Below are positions 48,656 to 60,605 of a DNA stretch of 64,000 nucleotides, piece by piece. How positions within the stretch are numbered: the first letter of the stretch is position 1; each line of letters opens with the position of its first letter. Position numbers and translations under genes: made by a program. The notes under the pieces are model-generated. The model saw nothing but the letters and a program-made list of their open reading frames with translations. It made no database searches and was not told where the DNA came from. Source of the DNA: Sphagnum magellanicum. Lineage: Eukaryota > Streptophyta > Sphagnopsida > Sphagnales > Sphagnaceae. The stretch is from contig CM038919.1 of the NCBI GenBank assembly GCA_021904315.1, positions 12,579,666 through 12,643,665 on the forward strand, written 5' to 3'.

Positions 48656-49711
48656 ATGAGCTCGTCAATGGTGTGTAAGGTTTTGCTCAGCTTCTTGATC
48701 GTTTATGTAGCTGGCGGTTTTCGCGTTGCTTATGTGCTGTCCGCGTCCAGTGATGATTCCTCCGATTCCGATGCTGCTTTCGGTTTCAATCAGTTCTCCA
48801 CTAACATCGGCCATGTGGTGTTACTCGGAGATGCACAAGTCTCTAACGATGATTTAGCTCTGGAGCTCACTACAACTTCTGCGGGAAGAGCTCTTTTCAA
48901 CACACCAGTTCGGTTGCTGGATCCCACAGCTGAAACGACGGTATCTTTCACCACGAGTTTCATCTTCTCCATTGTCAGCTCCAACGCTTCCAGTGGCGGA
49001 GTGGTCTCGTATGGAGACGGATTGGCTTTCACCATTGCGTCGGATAACTCGTCAGTCGGGAGCTCAGGGCCATGGCTCGGCTTGTTGCAAGCTTCTTCCA
49101 GTACGCTAGCTGGAGCTTCGGAGTCGCCACAATCACGTGTACTTGCAGTGGAGTTCGATACTCACCAGGACATGGCATTCTCGGATATCAACGACAACCA
49201 TGTGGGAGTTGATATCAACAGCTTGACGTCGGTGCAATCTCAAGCTGCGCAATCGGGTTCCTCGCCAGTGGAGCTCGCGTCCGGAGGCCATATCAAGGCG
49301 TGGATACAGTACGACAGCGTTACACATTCGCTGGACGTTTGGCTTAGCCCTTATACCGACGATTACATCAAACCCTCGGCGCCACTCTTGTCTGTCGCGA
49401 TAGACTTGTCTCCCGACCTCGACGAGTACATGTACGTCGGCTTCTCTGCCTCTACTGGTGCTGGATCAGTTTCCCACAAGGTATGGTCTTGGGACTTCCA
49501 GACGCATACTCTGAACTCCAACGGCTCCCCTGCTGCTGGGTCTGATGATTTCGGAGGAGCTCCTAGTCCATCTCCAGGCAGCTTCAGCGGGTACGAGCCG
49601 CCTGGCTATTCAGGTGCGGATAAGAAGTCAGCCAAACTGTATGGATTCACGACATTCATTGCCGCCACCGTTTGTCTGACCCACCTCGTTCTTTTGCTTT
49701 TGTCAAGCTAG
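48656..49711 (+). CDS. Secreted legume-lectin-domain protein with C-terminal anchor signal, intronless
   Basis: 351 residues from the ATG at 48656, chosen because it opens directly on a signal peptide (SSSMVCKVLLSFLIVYVAGG). The frame also has an ATG at 48560, which would add 32 residues with seven lysines before the signal and is less likely. The L-type lectin fold spans about residues 42-290. It includes GDGLAFTI with the carbohydrate-site Asp (about 121), the metal-site strand LAVEFDTHQD (Glu166, Asp168) and NDNHVGVDINS (about 179-189), and the late strand YVGFSASTG. A Pro/Ser/Gly spacer (about 295-322) leads to a hydrophobic end (FIAATVCLTHLVLLLLSS) with no basic tail, suggesting GPI attachment. 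There is no kinase domain, unlike lectin receptor kinases. It probably binds sugars at the cell surface; the ligand is unknown. Confidence 0.88.
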   Translation: MSSSMVCKVLLSFLIVYVAGGFRVAYVLSASSDDSSDSDAAFGFNQFSTNIGHVVLLGDAQVSNDDLALELTTTSAGRALFNTPVRLLDPTAETTVSFTTSFIFSIVSSNASSGGVVSYGDGLAFTIASDNSSVGSSGPWLGLLQASSSTLAGASESPQSRVLAVEFDTHQDMAFSDINDNHVGVDINSLTSVQSQAAQSGSSPVELASGGHIKAWIQYDSVTHSLDVWLSPYTDDYIKPSAPLLSVAIDLSPDLDEYMYVGFSASTGAGSVSHKVWSWDFQTHTLNSNGSPAAGSDDFGGAPSPSPGSFSGYEPPGYSGADKKSAKLYGFTTFIAATVCLTHLVLLLLSS

Positions 49712-51965
49712 ATTCACACCTTGCTGCATGCAGATTCAATCTAGCATGTTGCATTCTAGAAACATGTATGGCAATACTTTGGGATTCTTGAGAGGATTGA
49801 GCTCCTCCTCCTGATTAAGGAGATCGCACGAGTCCTCAAGCTGAGTGTCGGACGACAGACAGTATATAGCAACCCATGTGCAAATGAGGACCAATTTTGA
49901 CAGTGAAACTCTCGGCTTTTGTGGTACCTGTGAAATCGTTGTTGTTTTCTGATCACCTCACAAAGACATGCATTGTCTTTGATGGATTGGGATGATTCTT
50001 CTTAACACGGCATTTCTCAAGCTCCATTTCTAGTTTTCTTACTGGCTGCAAGCAAGCGTCCTGCATTTTCAGTTGTTGTATAGAGACAGATATTGGAGGA
50101 AGTAAAAAGCCTGGTCATGTGAACTTGTAAAGTCCTGCTGTTTCTCTGTCTGTCTGTCTGCATATTTATTCATTGTTCAAGGTGCTGGCTATCCATTGTA
50201 ATATCTTTTTGTTCGTGCATAGCTCTTCGAAATTTCTTTCGAATCAATCAGAGCATTTTGCTCATCAAAGAATTGGGTTTTCGGTTGCTCATAGCCTTTC
50301 TACCTGAATTTTCTTTACTTCGTTTCCTTACCCTTTGAAAAAAGAAAACTCGAAAAATAATCAACCAGCTCCAGAGTTCAGATTGTGGAGCTTTTTCAAA
50401 ATATATCCTTACTTCGTTCTCAGAAGATAAAAATGCTCTGAAACTTTGCCTCTGTTGTTTCTGTTGTTCTCTTTTCTTCATCGTTGTTCCTTTATGGTCC
50501 TCTCCTTTTTTTCTCCTTCTTTTGGTGGGTTGGGGTTTCTCACATTGTTGTGGGTTTCTATTTCTTCTTGGTTTCTTTGGTCATCTCCTTCACTTTCATG
50601 TATTGTTTTGAGGCATGGCTAATTTCAGCACATTGGCATAAATTTATCACACTGATCTGGACGACCCACTGGATCATGGCAGATGTGATTAGGGTTCCCT
50701 GTAGTTCACTGATTGGCGAAGATTAGAACAGGGTGACTAATTCTGCTCAGGTAATCTTTGCAATTGGAAACTTCTGCAATTTCTCAAAGAACCCAAGTAT
50801 TGTTCGTTTCAGTTTGAGTTGGTGTTCAGATTATGCTCTTCAGCTGGATGTGTTTAAATAACTTGACATCCTGCCAATCATTTGATATTTCTGCAGGGCA
50901 TATTTTAGCACACATTCTGCTTGCCCTCACTGTTTAGGTTTGTTGGCCTTGCCTACCAAGGCAAGGATATTGTGTTTATAGAGTGTAGTTAGCTTAAGTG
51001 ATCTAGGTGTGTAGATCTATTTTTATACATGGATTTTTGAAAGATGATATTTTGGCTTCTGTTGAAACATGAGATTAGTTCTAGAGTTACAATATCTTGG
51101 TTCCTTTTAGAGCATTTTTTTTGAAGATTATATTTTGGCACGGTGAAATATTTGAATTTCCATAATTCTTCCTATGCTGGAAGATACTTTTTAATGTAAA
51201 TGGCAAAGCTCCAGTGTGACACACCCTTTGTTGGCCTTAGGGCAATAGAAGAGAATACCACAAATTCCTCTAAGGTTTACAATTGTTTAGAAAAACAGAA
51301 CTTTTGAGTATACCGTGAAAACAACACGGAAACGCGCTTTTGCACGATCGTGAATCGACAGAGGAAAAAGTGAAAATTCTGAGAAGAAGGATTTGGGCCT
51401 CACAAAGGCGTCGGGGCCCCTATTCTCTCTGTTCATGCGTTTACCTTTTTGTCTCACGCTCTTCAAGCTTTACGATCCACGAAGCACACGGCCCCTATCC
51501 CGGTTTCTTCCAGGTCTTTCACGCAACTCCTTTACGTCTCTCAGACACTTGAAGCGAGATAGACAGCTCTGTTTCTCTCGCACTCTATGATAAGTCGATG
51601 TGTTGTGTTGCTACCCGACATTTACTTTGTTTCATTTTCGCATGTTGTCCATCTCCGTTATCTTTGTTAAATTTCTTTCTTTCTTTCTAATGGTTTCAGC
51701 TACGATTCTTGTGGCCATTTGGTTCAATCCGCATCTCGTGCTCTCTGCTCTCTTACGTGTCTACCATCAAGTCAAGCAACTCTAAGGGCCCAGTAGTGCC
51801 ATCTCTCCTAGCTGTGATTTAGTCTTCCTCTCACGAGCATTTGTTTTTCGCAAATTCGAAAGGCCTCTTACGGTGTGAAGAGAGGAGTTGTTTCTCTCGT
51901 CTCTCACTGTTTCTACGGTGCACACGATTTCCTAGGTTCGGTTGAGGGGCTGACATCAAGAGGTG
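49712..51965. other. Lectin 3' flank and kinase 5' region
   Basis: The first few hundred bases are likely the lectin 3' UTR. From about 51300 the composition shifts to C/T-rich, less AT-rich sequence typical of a plant promoter and 5' leader for the kinase gene. A leader intron is possible but I could not assign one. No other gene recognised. Confidence 0.5.
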
Positions 51966-54533
51966 ATGGCGAACACTGGGAACCGCGACAGCTTGGAGCT
52001 GAACGAGGAGTCGGCTAGTACAAGGCAAGGCACACGCTTCAAATCACCGATTACTCAGGAGTTTCAGGAGTTGGAGGGTGAAGAAATTACCCTAACGGAA
52101 CTTACGTGTTATGGATCTGCACCCGAGGAGCATTGGACTGAGCTTGCAAAGGATCCGCAAGATGAAGATTTTGTGATGCAGAAGGAGAGTTTTTCGGAAG
52201 TGCGACTAATGGATCTTCGTTTATCGGAGGAGATCGCCGAAGGAGGTCAGGCAAATGTTTTCTTCGCTGAATGCGAAAAGTTTTCTACGCCTGTGGTTGT
52301 CAAAAGGCTTAAATGTGGACAAGTTGACTTGTTGAAATTGCGAAGGCGAATGGACAAGGTGATGAGACTCGTGAGAGAGCGCTCTTCAGCAATTTGTAGA
52401 GTGATGGCTGTCGGAAGGGACAATCTCGGAAAAGTGTGGATATTGATGGAACGAATGGGTGGCGATTTGCGAAACCTCATCGATCATGGTGTGCGTTATG
52501 CGGGCTACGTGGAAGATGGGCGGATGCACTATGTGAAGGATGGGCAGATGCCATTTGACTACATCGACACCATCGAGATGATGATGGACATTGCACGAGG
52601 GATGGAGGACCTGCACAGTTGTGGACTGAATCATAGAGACTTAAAGGCTGCCAATATACTCGTTACGCCTCTGTCTTTGAACCCACGTCATGGCGAAGTC
52701 ATTGGATTGGAGCAAGCTTTGGAGTCATTTTATTTTTACGTCAAGGTTGGGGACTATGAGAGTTCAGATGGTATCGCAGGCACAGGGTTTTGGAGACCGC
52801 CTGAAGTGCTTCAAGCTCTAAAAGATGGGACCAAGCCCGTATGGTCCTGTGAAGGAGATGTGTATAGTTTCGCGATGTTATGTTACGAGCTACTAACTGG
52901 ACGGATTCCATTTGGAGAGCATCGTTTAACAGACTATGATGTGGTTCTTTCAGGGCAAAGACCAGAGCTTCCTGCTCACGTGAACTCTTGGATGAGGAAC
53001 TTGTTGCATTGTTGTTGGCAAACGGAACCACAGAAACGACCCGGATGGACCGCGATTATAGAACACTTGAAGGACGAATTTCAATTACACCAGCCTTCAG
53101 TTCGGAATCCTCGTCTCTATAGGCGTCTGAAACGTATTCCCGGAGTTGAAAGGCCCTCCATGGAATCGTCTACAGAAATTGAAGATCAAAGTGCCGGATC
53201 ATCATCTACAGGGTTGCTGGCCTCCTCCATGGAATCTTGCCAAGACATTGAAAGTCAAAATGCTAGATCATCATCTACGGGGTTGCGAGAGATGGAGGGA
53301 TTGGGGCAAGGACGTATAAAGTGCCACGGACATAAGTGGGACGTAAGTGGCTTAGGACGTTGTATTCCAGATCAGGAGCTCCCTAAGCTGGCTGCACCCT
53401 GTCAGGTGGAAACCTTGGATCAGGCAAGTGCTCAAAGAGCTCGCTACCTTTTGAATGAGCTATTCTCAATTAGGGTGGATCCTCAAAAAGTCATCACCTT
53501 TTTAGAGAAGCTAATCCCAATCCTCCAAAAGCGTGTAGTCGGGAAGTTGGCGGCAATCTGGGAGGAGGGGGGTGCCAAAAGAGTCATCACCTTCTCGAAG
53601 GAGCGAGTCCAAAAGACGCGTGCAACGAAGGTGGCTGTTTTCTGGGAGGTGAGTGCCAACAGAGGCATCACTGTTGCCACCTTGTTGGAGGAGTTATCCG
53701 AAGTCCCGAAAAAAAGTAAAGCCATGGAGGCGGCTACATTCTCACAAGCTGAGAAGTTGATTAAAGCCTTTAAGGCAGCTGTAAAGCAGGACATTGCCGT
53801 GGAATCTTCGTCTCCAGTAAGTTTGCCAGTTGTTAAGCCTTGGCGAGCGAACCCTATTTTCGCGTCGGGACGCACGAAACCGAACAAGGCCCAGGTCGCT
53901 TTAGATCTTTGCCGTAGGGAGAACCCGGTAGCCTTTGCAAGTTGGCAGGAAGCTCGGAGGGGTGAATCAGCTCGAGAAGCCGCATCAAAAGCTTGGCAAG
54001 TGGCCAAAGAGACCTTGAAGCAGGTGGAGAAGGTATTGGTAGAGAAATTAGTGTTTGAACTAAAATTGGATTTTCTTGCAGGGATGCTCAAGGGGGATAT
54101 GGATAACAACTGGTGGGATTTGGAGGCAAATATGGATGACTATTGCTGCAAATTTCAAACAGAACATTCTTGCCAATGTCCTTTGTGGATGCAAATTATT
54201 GGTGCTGGGGGAGAAGGAAGAAACATCTTACTTATCAGTCGTCGAGAATTTGGGGAGATCGTTAGAATCATCGAGGAAGCAACTCACACGAGCCCATCTC
54301 TAGAAATCGTTTTGGGAGGTTGGAAGAGTGTTCGCCAGGACAGGGTCTTGCTAGAAACAGAAATACATGAGCAACTGTTTCTTATCCCGTTCGGGCAGGA
54401 CAGAGTTGCCAAGCTTTCATTTCTATTTTTGTTTTTGCTTATTTTTCCCTTGGCTTCCTATCCTCTTCTTCCTTATCCCTCTTCATTTTATTTTGTTGTT
54501 TTTTTTCTCTTTTATGTGTGCTTGGACTTTTAG
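51966..54533 (+). CDS. Intronless protein kinase with degenerate DFG motif and long repeat-containing tail
   Basis: 855 residues from the ATG at 51966. The Ser/Thr/Tyr-type kinase domain spans about 85-372. It has a glycine-loop variant AEGGQANVF, the VAIK-like lysine in VVVKRLK (Lys113), and an intact catalytic loop HRDLKAANIL (Asp225). The metal motif is GDYE instead of DFG (Asp263 kept, Gly lost). Other landmarks are GFWRPPE in place of APE, CEGDVYSFAMLCYELLTGRIPF, and the final Arg of subdomain XI. The insert before HRD and the long segment between NIL and GDY are unusual. The tail (about 380-855) has no domain I know. It contains a 23-residue tandem pair (about 399-440) and three repeats of about 30 residues (about 509-598), and ends in a very hydrophobic stretch of about 45 residues, possibly a membrane anchor. 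It may be active or a pseudokinase; the substrate is unknown. The lack of introns over 2.6 kb suggests a retrogene origin or an intronless family. Confidence 0.82.
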   Translation: MANTGNRDSLELNEESASTRQGTRFKSPITQEFQELEGEEITLTELTCYGSAPEEHWTELAKDPQDEDFVMQKESFSEVRLMDLRLSEEIAEGGQANVFFAECEKFSTPVVVKRLKCGQVDLLKLRRRMDKVMRLVRERSSAICRVMAVGRDNLGKVWILMERMGGDLRNLIDHGVRYAGYVEDGRMHYVKDGQMPFDYIDTIEMMMDIARGMEDLHSCGLNHRDLKAANILVTPLSLNPRHGEVIGLEQALESFYFYVKVGDYESSDGIAGTGFWRPPEVLQALKDGTKPVWSCEGDVYSFAMLCYELLTGRIPFGEHRLTDYDVVLSGQRPELPAHVNSWMRNLLHCCWQTEPQKRPGWTAIIEHLKDEFQLHQPSVRNPRLYRRLKRIPGVERPSMESSTEIEDQSAGSSSTGLLASSMESCQDIESQNARSSSTGLREMEGLGQGRIKCHGHKWDVSGLGRCIPDQELPKLAAPCQVETLDQASAQRARYLLNELFSIRVDPQKVITFLEKLIPILQKRVVGKLAAIWEEGGAKRVITFSKERVQKTRATKVAVFWEVSANRGITVATLLEELSEVPKKSKAMEAATFSQAEKLIKAFKAAVKQDIAVESSSPVSLPVVKPWRANPIFASGRTKPNKAQVALDLCRRENPVAFASWQEARRGESAREAASKAWQVAKETLKQVEKVLVEKLVFELKLDFLAGMLKGDMDNNWWDLEANMDDYCCKFQTEHSCQCPLWMQIIGAGGEGRNILLISRREFGEIVRIIEEATHTSPSLEIVLGGWKSVRQDRVLLETEIHEQLFLIPFGQDRVAKLSFLFLFLLIFPLASYPLLPYPSSFYFVVFFLFYVCLDF

Positions 54534-57500
54534 TTTGGAAAAAACTAGTCCAAGAAAAAAATTTAAGAGAGTGAGGGAATGTGCGTTGGAAGCTTCACTT
54601 AAGGACAAGAAAGAGATTTGAAAAAAGATTGTAACTTGTTATAAGGGGTAGGGAGTTTTCATTTGAAACAAGATCACAATGCAATGTGAAAGCGGCTTTG
54701 GAACAACAAAACTTGTTATGATAATATAACAAAGCTTGGGAGTTTGTTAGGCGAGTTTCTTTTTCAGTTTTTTATTTTTATTTTTTCTGAAAACTTGTTT
54801 TTTGTTTTTTCGCAAAATCATTATCTATTAGCAAAACTTATTTTTGGTGAAACTTTTATCTCTTGGCAAAATTAATATTTTTTTTTGGTTAAACTTTTAT
54901 ATTTTAACAAAATTAATATATTTTCTTGATTCAAGTTCCATCTTTTAGTAATGCTTTTTAATTTATTTGTTAAACATTCATCTTTTGGCAATATCAATAT
55001 TTTTTAAATTAAATTTCTACCTTTCAATAAATTTAATTTAATTTTTTTGGTTAAATCACTACCTTGTTTGTATTGTTCACACACAAAATAATCTTAAAAG
55101 TACCATGGAAAGTGATGATTATTTGCATTCCAAAATGCATTTAAGGTTGAATAAAAAATTTCAATTCACTTTTGAAATGATTTACAATACCCATTTCAAA
55201 TGGATAAATTTTGTTAACCCATCTTAAATTACAAAAGAAATACCTTCATTTATTATTAAGGAATTGTATTAATTACCCAATATGTAATATTTACATCTAA
55301 AATAATTATGAACTATTGGTATTGCAAGTTGTATTACTTACTTAATATGCAATACTCACATTAGGGGTCATGCCAAAAACTACCATTTGTTGGTCCAAAC
55401 TTACATTAGGTGAACCCTTGACATCAAAATGTAATACATGCATAAGTATTATGCCAAAACCACATGTCAACCATGACAATGCAAATTTTGAATTGGGAAA
55501 ACATGTAAGTATATAAATATTACATAGTTGGTTAATACAATAGTGGACATTTTAAGACCCATATGAAGGTATTGCATAAGTTGGCCAAAAAACCCAATGA
55601 AAAGCTTGGGAACACAATGTGAGTATTGTGAGGTGGCAATGTTGCAACATGTAGTTTAATGATTTTGGATGTGAGTATTGCAATCTTGACTAAAAAAATT
55701 AATGAAAAATTTGAGAGGTTGATGCATGTATTACAAAGCAAAAACATTATAGAATGTAATATGAAATACCCATATGCAAATATTGCATGTACAAACAAAC
55801 ATTATGTTTATTGTTAATGTTTTATATTTTTTGCGTAATTAACACAACAAAATTTGAATTTGTAACAAGACAATATTTACACGAATCAATACAAACTTTG
55901 AAGTAAACTTGAAATTAAAAAATTCAGTAGATCTTTTGGAAAACCTTCACATGTCATTGGTTTTTAGAATATCAAATGGCATAAACTAACATTTAGTTTC
56001 TATGTATGCATAAGTTGCATGCAAAATGCACTAAATCATAAAAAATTTGTCAAAAAAAAATGCAAATCAACAAATCTATGTCAATGCAAAAAGAAAAATA
56101 ATGCCAAGTTATTCCCTTTCCATAGAAAATCCTTCTCTATCATCAAATTCCTCACCTATAATATCATGAACTTCTACATATTTGATAAGAAAAAAAGACA
56201 TTTGAAAAAATAACAATCATCCACTCCAAAAGGTTAAATGTTTTAAACATGCAAAATGATTTTTTACTTGCACCAAATTTTGAGCATTGAAACTTGGCAA
56301 ATAATGAAATGTATTTTAAGTAATATTGACAATCCAAATTATTGTGTTTCCTTTGTGGTTTTTCAAAAACAAAACAATAAAATTTTAACAATGTCCACCC
56401 ACTTAGGTGATTTGTTTGATTATGTTTTCACCTTAAAGTGGCCACATTTATACCAAGCAAGGTCATATGAACTATAGTCTCTTTGAAGTACTAATTATCA
56501 AAACATCAACACATCCATTACATTGAAAATGAGGAATGAAAGAAGTAGCCATGTTTGAAGCTTATGTGTAGCCGGTTGTTCAATGTTTTTTGCTAAATAC
56601 ATTTAATTCATCCACATCAAAGTAAAAGTCTAGTAGGATGGATTGACCTAGATTGTCAATTGTGGTAATATATTACAACAAATTAAATGCTAAAACTTGA
56701 TATTGGCTAAGACTAGGAGCTTCTTTTTACAAGCAATTATTAGTGGATTAATTCTATAATAGGTGGGGGCTAAAGTTGCACCTTAAAACAATAAGAAAGG
56801 TTTGCACAAAACTAATAATGTAAGTCACATTAGTTTCCAATGTTAGTTGAAAATTTTAATATGTTGCATTTGTTAGCATGAAATTGATGGAGAAAGTTTT
56901 GTAGAAAACATCAAAATAATGGAGGGTAGTTACAAATTTTGGGGATGCATGCCCATGTAGTTGCCCGCCCATAACCATTCAAAATGCCACCATGGATGTG
57001 CAAATGTCACCCACAAGCATGTGCATATAGGCATGTTGGTCATTCATGGTTTATATTAGGTGAAGGCTTAACATGGATTAGACATGTGATTATTGAACAC
57101 TAGGTAAACTTGTTATATTGCACCTTGAATTTCCAATCCTCTAGGCTTCTTTTATGGCATATTGCTTCTAATTCTTCATGATTTTGTTAGGGTTGGACAT
57201 TTATGGATATAAATTCTTCAAGTGTAACTTTCAATTAATTTGGTGTTTTCCATTGCAAAATATTTAGGTCTTGGAGTTGGGAATTGTTGCACATTTAATG
57301 ATTATTGGAATATCATCAAGGATATCAAATAATGTTTGCATTGTATGACCACTTCTTGTTGCTTTTACATTTGATAAGTTTTAAGGTTTTGTCCCTGGAA
57401 ACAATATTTCATGTTGTTTTAAAAGGATTTTCAAAATAAACAATTTGATGTGATGATATGATTTTTTTTCTTTCAAGTTGGATGAAGAATGAATCATTCC

Positions 57501-60109
57501 ATCCTAATATTTGCATGCATATGTGTTGTGTTTATCTTATTTTTAATTGTTTGGTAACCTAAAAACTTGTTTTATTGGACAATGTACATGTGCACATGTA
57601 GTGTGAACATTGTTGCATGTGTGTATGGTTTGGCATATTGGTGATTTTATGGCATGTTAATAACATGTAAATGCATGACATTTTGCAAAAAATTACTTTG
57701 TGACACTAAAAGTGATTCACCCTGCCACCTAGGAGGAGTAGGAGTTAGTAGTTCCAATTTTACTATTAGCTAACTACCTATCACAATTTAATATTACTTT
57801 CAAAAATCTTTTAAAAGTGAATTATTTTATCTGGTAGAAATTTGATAATCAAAATGACCACCCTTTCCACCAATCAAAATGATTAGTCAAATGGTTCATT
57901 ACTTTTCAAGTAAAAAAAACTACATAGTAGTCACATTGGACACATTAAAATCAACTTGTCCAAAATGCTTGGATGACCTTTTTTATTATTATCCATATTG
58001 GATATTTTTTTGACTAAAAACGTTAGTAACTTAAATCATGAATTCTTGTAATGATTAAAAATATTAAACTTTTTTTGTGAAGGTGAACCAACGTGGCCCA
58101 TTGCAAAAAGAAATCAAGCTTTGGGATGCACCCACAATTAATTAACATGGATTGCAAATAAGGTCGATGATAAATACATTTACCATTATATGGCCCAATA
58201 TGTTTACATGGGAGCATGTAAATGTACATTTCCCTTTGTGTAAATGTTAGTGTAATTTTTTTATAAATAGGGCCAACAAGGTAAACATAAATTTGTAAGC
58301 GAATCATATACAAAATTAACAAAAACTTATGTCATTATTAAAATTGACAAAACATTTACATATGCATATATCACCATTTCATTCCAATGTTGGTATAAAA
58401 TGATTTTAAATTGTAATATTGAAAGGAAATTATTAATTAAAAAAGAAGTATGTAGCTGAAAAAGGAAATAACAAGAAAACCCAAAAAAATCTATTCATAC
58501 AAAGACATAACAAAAACACAAACATATTAAGCTAGATGCATAAAAAGATTATAATACAATAAAAACCTATTTTTTTGAAGTTTTCCTAAATATGTGGCCG
58601 TAATTAAATCAAGAGGCAAGGTGGTGATGGATCAAATTCCCTTTGGAATTTTTTCATGTTGAACATTTTGGATTATTAGGCTTGGTTTTAAAAATGTACC
58701 CTTCTTACCCAATTGTTCTAATTATCCCTTGGAAACTTAATCACATGGTTCAAACTCTTGATATTCACAACTTACACAAACACGTTTTTTTTGGGAAACC
58801 CAAATGTGATATCATGTTAAATGCTTATGTTCCCAATTTCCCAATCAAGCTTCATCAAATTGAAACACACCATTCTTGGCCCTAGAAAGGTGATGCACAA
58901 TTGTTTACATCTCACATACAACGACAACCTTCAAACAATTTGGTGGCAAATCCTTAACATTCCTTAATATTCTTCATCACTTCCTCACCACCATACCCTT
59001 GATTTTATTTATGAGCATTGTCCAAAGATTATTGGCTTTTGGTGATGCAACAAAAGGAAAATCAAATAACCCAATCCATTTTGGATTGCATATTATTTTG
59101 TTTCAAAGACATGTTTTTTGTTTGCAATTCTTAAACATCACACACAAGGAAAAATCACATGAAATTTAATTTTGTTTCCAAAAACTTGTTATTTTCAACC
59201 CTATGGTGGTTTTTGAAAAAATTTCACAAGAATAATTTTCCTTGTGATCACCAATTTAATTTCATTAATCTCCACCTTTCCATTACCTTTTTATTTTAAG
59301 AAAAATATTGCATGATGGATAAGAATTCACATACATCACACTAATATGCATCCAAATTCACTTTGTGTTTCACAAAATTTTGAATGAATTTGGACAAATT
59401 TACCATGGCAAAAAGTGGTCAACCCTTAATAAACAAGGATTAGTTGTTGTAGATAATTGAATTAATTCATTAGTAGGTAATGAAACAAGATTACTTTTTA
59501 GTGAAACAAATTTACTAAACCATTTCACTTACTAATAATGTTGAATTAATAATTTATGTATATATATAATATAATATACTAATTTATATTATTTGTAATT
59601 TCATGATTTTCATGTTATGAAGTAGTTAGACATGTGTCACTACTTCAATTAGGTTAAAAACACTTTAGTTAAATGGGGAGGCCATATGATCAACCTATGT
59701 AGCTTAAGGGATATTTAATAAATATACCACCATTCACCACAACCACATTTTTTATGAAGTTTGATCCATGAACCCCAAGGATGGATGCAAACACCCATAC
59801 CACCAAACTACTCCACTTGTTGTGATCACATATTATAATGCATTATATTTATTCAATAATTTATTTTAAACATTACACAAACATCAATTTTGAAATTTCA
59901 GATTTTATTGACATTTTGTCCAAATGAAACAATTGAAGTTTGTTTAAATGTTTTTTTTGATAATGTACACAATTACATTTATTTCTTTTTGAAAATGTAA
60001 AATCATTTGACCAAATTTTTTTTGAATATCATTGTTCAATAACATTTCAATAATCAATCTTTTGAAAAAAACTATTTTTAACAAATGGATAATTTTTTTG
60101 CCAATATGA
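54534..60109. other. AT-rich intergenic DNA, no recognised gene
   Basis: 54540-54720 is probably the kinase 3' UTR. The remainder is strongly AT-rich. tattgca-type motifs recur at 55319-55790, as in the 13-kb and 37-kb regions. Short open frames, such as 58023-58322 minus, show no known domain. Confidence 0.5.
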
Positions 60110-60605
60110 TATTATTACCTAGGGAAGCTACTTTTGCCCATTTTAAATTATTTTCATTTACTTTTGCCTATTTTAGGCTATTTCATCTTAGGATACTTTC
60201 ACAATTCTAAGTTATTTTTGGTTATTGTAGGCTATTTCACCCTAGGCCACTTTTGCCAATTCTAGGCAATTCTATGTTAGTTTTGATTATTTTTAGTTAT
60301 TTCATCTTATCTTATTTTTGGTAATTTCTAGGTTATTTTAGGTTACTTTTGGCTATTATAGGTTATTCCTCATTAAACCAATTTTGGTAATTTTAGGTTT
60401 TTTTCTAGGCGACTTGCTTATTCTAAGCCATCCACCCTAAGTTACTTTCAACAATTTGAAGGAATTTAAAACTATTACACCCTAGGTTACTTTTAGCTAT
60501 TGATATTTTAATAAGTTATTTTAGATAGGCTACTTTTAATTATTTTAAATTATTCAATGGGCTATGTTAGTTTTGAGATTTTAGGTTACTTTTAATTATT
60601 CACAT
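60110..60605. repeat. Degenerate minisatellite of a roughly 20-bp unit
   Basis: Phrases of the form ctattttaggttacttttgg recur across about 490 bp (for example ttttgcctattttaggcta, ttttggttattgtaggcta, ttaggttacttttggctat, ccctaggttacttttagct). Spacing is irregular and copies are diverged. Confidence 0.7.

Noticed and set aside
53483..54109. 208-codon minus-strand frame
   Set aside because: Antisense of the kinase tail; no family resemblance.
58023..58322. 99-codon minus-strand frame
   Set aside because: AT-rich composition, no motif, no supporting start or splice context.
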